Shown here in pieces: positions 5,858 to 8,557 of a stretch of 8,557 nt of DNA. The stretch comes from an uncultured Veillonella sp. (GTDB lineage: Bacteria > Bacillota > Negativicutes > Veillonellales > Veillonellaceae): positions 1 to 8,557 of the forward strand of contig URZS01000027.1 of NCBI GenBank assembly GCA_900552445.1, written 5' to 3'. The translations under genes and the position numbers were made by a program. Every line of letters starts with the position of its first letter. The first letter of the stretch is position 1. Below the pieces are notes generated by a model. That model was not told the DNA's origin, ran no database searches, and worked only from the letters and a program-made list of their open reading frames with translations.

Positions 5858-7411
5858 ATGAAAGGATTACGTAAGGCTTTATTAATTGGCATGACCTTAG
5901 GTATGACCGTGCTCGGCACTGTTGGTTGTATGAATCAAGAAGTGGCTCTATCTAATGATGTGCTAAAGGTAGGGGCCATTAGCTTTGCTGGTACATTAGA
6001 ACCAACAGAAAACTATTTCAGCTGGGCTGTTGTACGCTTTGGCGTAGGTGAAACGCTTATCAAGTTTGATGATCAAATGAAAGCGACACCATGGCTTGCT
6101 ACTTCTTGGAAACAAGGAGATGACAAGTTGACTTGGACTTTCACCATCAACGATAAAGTAAAATTCTCAAACGGTAAAAGTTTGACAGCAGAGGCTGTAA
6201 AAGCATCTCTAGAAAGAACCTTTGCTAAGAGTAAACGAGCAAAAACGTTCTTTAACTATACAGAAATCACCGCTAAGGGACAGGAGCTTACGATTAAAAC
6301 TGACAAGGAATACTATAATTTGCCAAACTTACTTGGTGATCCATTGTTCCTAATTATGGATGTCACAGCAGAGGCAGAGGGTCGTGATATTGCGAAGGAA
6401 GGTCCTATCGGTACGGGCCCTTATGTAGTATCCTCTTTCACAAAAGAGCGTGCAGAACTTAAACGTAACGATAACTACTGGGATGGTAAGGCAGGCTTTG
6501 CTAAGGTTGAAATTCCATCGATTAACGATGCCAACACACGTGCTATGGCATTACAAGCGGGCGATGTAGATATGGCCGTTAGCATTGGTCCTGGCGAATA
6601 CGGTATTTTCCAAAATGATAAGAACTTTACTATCTATGAAGTAGCTTCCTTGCGTGACGTATTTGTTCGTATGGGTCAAAAAGGCAAGCTTAAAAATCCT
6701 GATTTGCGTGCGGCCCTTATTGCGGCAGCAGACCGCGAGTCTTATGCAAAGAACCTCATGAAGGATACATTTGTAGCAGGTAAGGCTCCATTGCCACCAT
6801 CCCTTGACTATGGATTTAACCAATTGCGCGATCCTAATAAATACAATGTAGAACGTGCTAAAGAATTACTTAAACGTGCAGGCTATGAAGATACGAATGG
6901 AGACGGCATTGTAGATAAAGATGGTGAAAACCTAGTACTTGATTTCTATGCTTATACATCTCGTCCTGAATTGCCTTTATACGCAGAAGCATTACAAGCA
7001 GACTATAAAAAAATCGGTGTAGATTTACAAATTAAAATCGTAGACTATGCTGTGATTGACACATTATCTCAATCTGGGGATTATGATATGATCATCTCTA
7101 GCGTAGTAACTGCTAATACAGGTCAACCAGTATGGTTTTTGAAACAATATTGGGGCACAGGTGTTGAAACTAATGGCTCAGGCTTTTCGGATCCGCGTTT
7201 TGATGAATTGTTAGCCCTTGGTGAAAGCGCTAATGATCCTGTGGTACGCCGTAATGCTGTTATCAACGCACAACAACTCATGCTAGATAACGCGGTAGCA
7301 TTATTCTTAGGCTATCCTAAAATCAATATCGTAGGTAATAAGAAAGTTGATGGTATTAAGATGACACCGTCTGAATACTACATCATAACAAAAGATTTGA
7401 AGCGTAAATAA
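5858..7411 (+). CDS. Substrate-binding lipoprotein, SBP_bac_5 (NikA/DppA/OppA-like), second copy
   Basis: A second extracytoplasmic receptor, 517 residues, paralogous over its whole length to the protein at 2324-3892. Shared blocks include NDVLKVG/KDVLKVG, TLEPTEN, GVGETL, TWTFTINDKV, DPLFLI, KEGPIGTGPYVV, FTKERAE, YWDGK, LPLYAEA, TANTG and ALFLGYPK. The signal peptide MKGLRKALLIGMTLGMTVLGTVGC predicts lipidation at Cys24, with a slightly unusual Thr at lipobox position -3. The acidic DTNGDGIVDKDG loop is retained (345-356). Compared with the first copy, the YWHT motif reads YWGT (Gly433), four residues are missing just after it, and no histidine occurs anywhere in the protein. There are no permeases or ATPases beside it, so it probably feeds the upstream transporter. 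The gene stands alone between two terminators. Metal-chelate or peptide binding is possible; neither is shown. Confidence 0.9.
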   Translation: MKGLRKALLIGMTLGMTVLGTVGCMNQEVALSNDVLKVGAISFAGTLEPTENYFSWAVVRFGVGETLIKFDDQMKATPWLATSWKQGDDKLTWTFTINDKVKFSNGKSLTAEAVKASLERTFAKSKRAKTFFNYTEITAKGQELTIKTDKEYYNLPNLLGDPLFLIMDVTAEAEGRDIAKEGPIGTGPYVVSSFTKERAELKRNDNYWDGKAGFAKVEIPSINDANTRAMALQAGDVDMAVSIGPGEYGIFQNDKNFTIYEVASLRDVFVRMGQKGKLKNPDLRAALIAAADRESYAKNLMKDTFVAGKAPLPPSLDYGFNQLRDPNKYNVERAKELLKRAGYEDTNGDGIVDKDGENLVLDFYAYTSRPELPLYAEALQADYKKIGVDLQIKIVDYAVIDTLSQSGDYDMIISSVVTANTGQPVWFLKQYWGTGVETNGSGFSDPRFDELLALGESANDPVVRRNAVINAQQLMLDNAVALFLGYPKINIVGNKKVDGIKMTPSEYYIITKDLKRK

Positions 7412-7420
7412 ACAAAAAAT

Positions 7421-7444
7421 AAGAGGACCATTTGGTCCTCTTTT
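7421..7444. terminator. Bidirectional intrinsic terminator between convergent genes
   Basis: AAGAGGACC (7421-7429) pairs with GGTCCTCTT (7434-7442) around the loop ATTT. On the plus strand the stem runs into a short T-run (7441-7444). On the minus strand the A-rich stretch just before the stem (7413-7420) reads as a U-rich tail. It lies 9 bases after the second binding-protein stop and 8 bases past the stop codon of the minus-strand gene, so it can serve both. Confidence 0.88.
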
Positions 7445-7452
7445 GTATATCT

Positions 7453-8388
7453 TTATTTTTTATTTTTCTCTGTTACATCTAAGTCTGCCATATTTATAGC
7501 ATTAGCTTTACCAACCATTTTGTTATATTTGATAAATAATTGCGTATAGGCTTCGCCGTAAGAAGAGTTAATAATGATGTAGTTGCGGGCTTCAGCAACA
7601 AATTCTTTTACCGCATCTTGATACTCTCGTACAGCATTTTGCGTTTCTGAATTAGTACCAGGTTGTAATTTATTGATGCGTTGTGAAATTTGCTGTAAGT
7701 TAGCTTCAACCTTTTGTGTATCCGTATTTCCATCTGGATCAATAAGGTCAATAGTTTGTGCTGTCATGAGGTTTAATTCAATAAAATTAACCGCATTATC
7801 GCGTTTTTCGCCTTGATACTCGTTCATGCGCTCGGTGTAGAGTTCATTGTTACGATTATCTAAAGCTAAATCTAATGCATTATACGTAGCATAGAACTGT
7901 TCAGCTAATGGTACATATTGTGCTGCTAGTTCATCGCTACCTTTGAAATTATCTTTTTCAAATCGACGTTCTACATAGTAAGCTTGCAACTGATCTGCAA
8001 TCGGAATAATTTGATCAAGTACGGCGAGTACGTCATTTGTTGCTTGATTTACGTCTTCATATGGAGTAGAACTATCTTGTTTTGCTGCTTCTAAAGCGGT
8101 TTTAAGATCCTTATATTTAGGCAAGGTAATCGTCGTGTTATGAGAACTATTGCGCAACTCTTGAAGAGTTGGTTGTAATTGGTTAGCATAAGCTACGCTG
8201 TACGAGTTATATGTGTCTAGTGCAACAATATAAGGACGAATTGCGTTGATCTTATCGTCAACTGTTGATCGATATAAAATTGTCGTTGTATTGGATGACA
8301 GAAGTGTATACACTCCATAAATCCCACCACCGATAATAGCCACACCGAGTACGATAGCCGCTATTAACTTGATGTACCCCTTTTTCAA
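7453..8388 (-). CDS. Membrane-anchored DUF3829 (YiiG-like) protein, TTG start
   Basis: A 311-residue protein with an N-terminal Lys-rich end, one hydrophobic segment (about 7-30) and a long, mainly helical extracytoplasmic domain. Residues about 45-290 fit the DUF3829 family, which includes E. coli YiiG. The most recognisable stretch is AYYVERRFEKDNFKGSDEL (136-154), preceded by a helix rich in acidic and Ala residues and followed by LDLALDNRNNEL (172-183). The family's function is unknown. Many members are lipoproteins, but this one has no cysteine, so the hydrophobic segment must act as an uncleaved anchor or be cleaved conventionally. Translation starts at TTG (8388-8386, minus strand), supported by AAGGAG (8403-8398) nine bases upstream. 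No in-frame ATG near the start gives a better reading. It is transcribed toward the binding-protein gene and shares the terminator at 7421-7444. No functional link to the transporter is evident. Confidence 0.85.
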   Translation of the reverse strand: MKKGYIKLIAAIVLGVAIIGGGIYGVYTLLSSNTTTILYRSTVDDKINAIRPYIVALDTYNSYSVAYANQLQPTLQELRNSSHNTTITLPKYKDLKTALEAAKQDSSTPYEDVNQATNDVLAVLDQIIPIADQLQAYYVERRFEKDNFKGSDELAAQYVPLAEQFYATYNALDLALDNRNNELYTERMNEYQGEKRDNAVNFIELNLMTAQTIDLIDPDGNTDTQKVEANLQQISQRINKLQPGTNSETQNAVREYQDAVKEFVAEARNYIIINSSYGEAYTQLFIKYNKMVGKANAINMADLDVTEKNKK

Positions 8389-8415
8389 CTGCGTACGCTC
8401 CTTGCAAACACACTA

Positions 8416-8456
8416 ACTCTTTTGGATCCATTTGGGCGCACTACGCCCCTAAGAGT
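8416..8456 (-). other. Structured 5' leader hairpin of the DUF3829 gene
   Basis: Read on the minus strand, ACTCTT (8456-8451) can pair with AAGAGT (8421-8416), and inside it GGGCG (8448-8444) pairs with CGCCC (8438-8434) around TAGTG. The element begins a few bases after the predicted transcription start and ends about 13 bases before the ribosome binding site. There is no T-run on either strand, so it is not a simple terminator. Its GC-rich core stands out from the AT-rich surroundings. Confidence 0.4.
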
Positions 8457-8466
8457 AATTATTTAC

Positions 8467-8495
8467 ATTATATCACAACTCTAAGCGACAAAAAA
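8467..8495 (-). promoter_or_regulatory. Extended -10 promoter of the DUF3829 gene
   Basis: On the minus strand TGATATAAT gives a perfect TATAAT -10 (8472-8467) preceded by the TGn extended element (8475-8473). The expected -35 position, 17 bases upstream, holds only a T-run (8495-8490), which is usual for extended -10 promoters. Transcription would begin near 8460, about 70 bases before the TTG start codon. Confidence 0.6.
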
Positions 8496-8557
8496 GGAGT
8501 ATACCAGTAATAATCATAAGGGATTGATGAAATTATTCGATGTGAACATATATTAAT

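Noticed and set aside
8528..8557. Nine-codon plus-strand frame (MKLFDVNIY) at the right edge
   Set aside because: Too short, with only a weak GGG upstream and no similarity to anything recognisable.
1..8557. CRISPR arrays, insertion sequences, tRNA genes or phage-like modules
   Set aside because: No direct-repeat arrays, transposase frames, cloverleaf sequences or phage proteins were seen. The window reads as ordinary chromosomal transporter and envelope genes.

Overview
The window carries one ABC-type uptake system of the dipeptide/oligopeptide/nickel (Dpp/Opp/Nik) family, a closely related second substrate-binding lipoprotein, and an unrelated convergent membrane-anchored DUF3829 (YiiG-like) gene. 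The DNA is moderately AT-rich, with Firmicutes-style AGGAGG ribosome binding sites, intrinsic terminators and diacylglyceryl-type lipoprotein signals. The protein style suggests a Negativicute, most likely Veillonella or a close relative. That assignment comes from familiarity with the sequences, not from a search.

Region 1-404 is a long non-coding leader. It holds a sigma70-like promoter (14-42), a cobalamin (B12) riboswitch with a recognisable B12 box (about 72-229), and an intrinsic terminator (260-285) with a competing antiterminator pairing. A Shine-Dalgarno site (394-399) then precedes the first gene. The leader is arranged to shut off transcription when cobalamin is plentiful.

Region 405-5510 is the transporter: two permeases (405-1343 and 1343-2164), a substrate-binding lipoprotein (2324-3892) and two ATPases (3905-4702 and 4695-5510), ended by a perfect-palindrome terminator (5546-5582). 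A good candidate internal promoter (2262-2291) before the binding-protein gene could let it and the ATPases escape riboswitch control. A transporter of the nickel/peptide family under B12 control points to cobalt, probably as a chelate, as the likely substrate. This is inference.

Region 5583-5857 is a 275-base spacer with candidate promoters and an 18-bp inverted repeat resembling operators of the CsoR/RcnR metal-sensor type. It leads to a second binding lipoprotein (5858-7411), clearly paralogous to the first but with no histidine at all. It has no permease or ATPase of its own here and probably shares the upstream ones. A bidirectional terminator (7421-7444) separates it from the minus-strand gene at 7453-8388, which has its own extended -10 promoter and a hairpin-bearing leader. 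The last ~90 bases (8470-8557) hold only upstream sequence of that gene.
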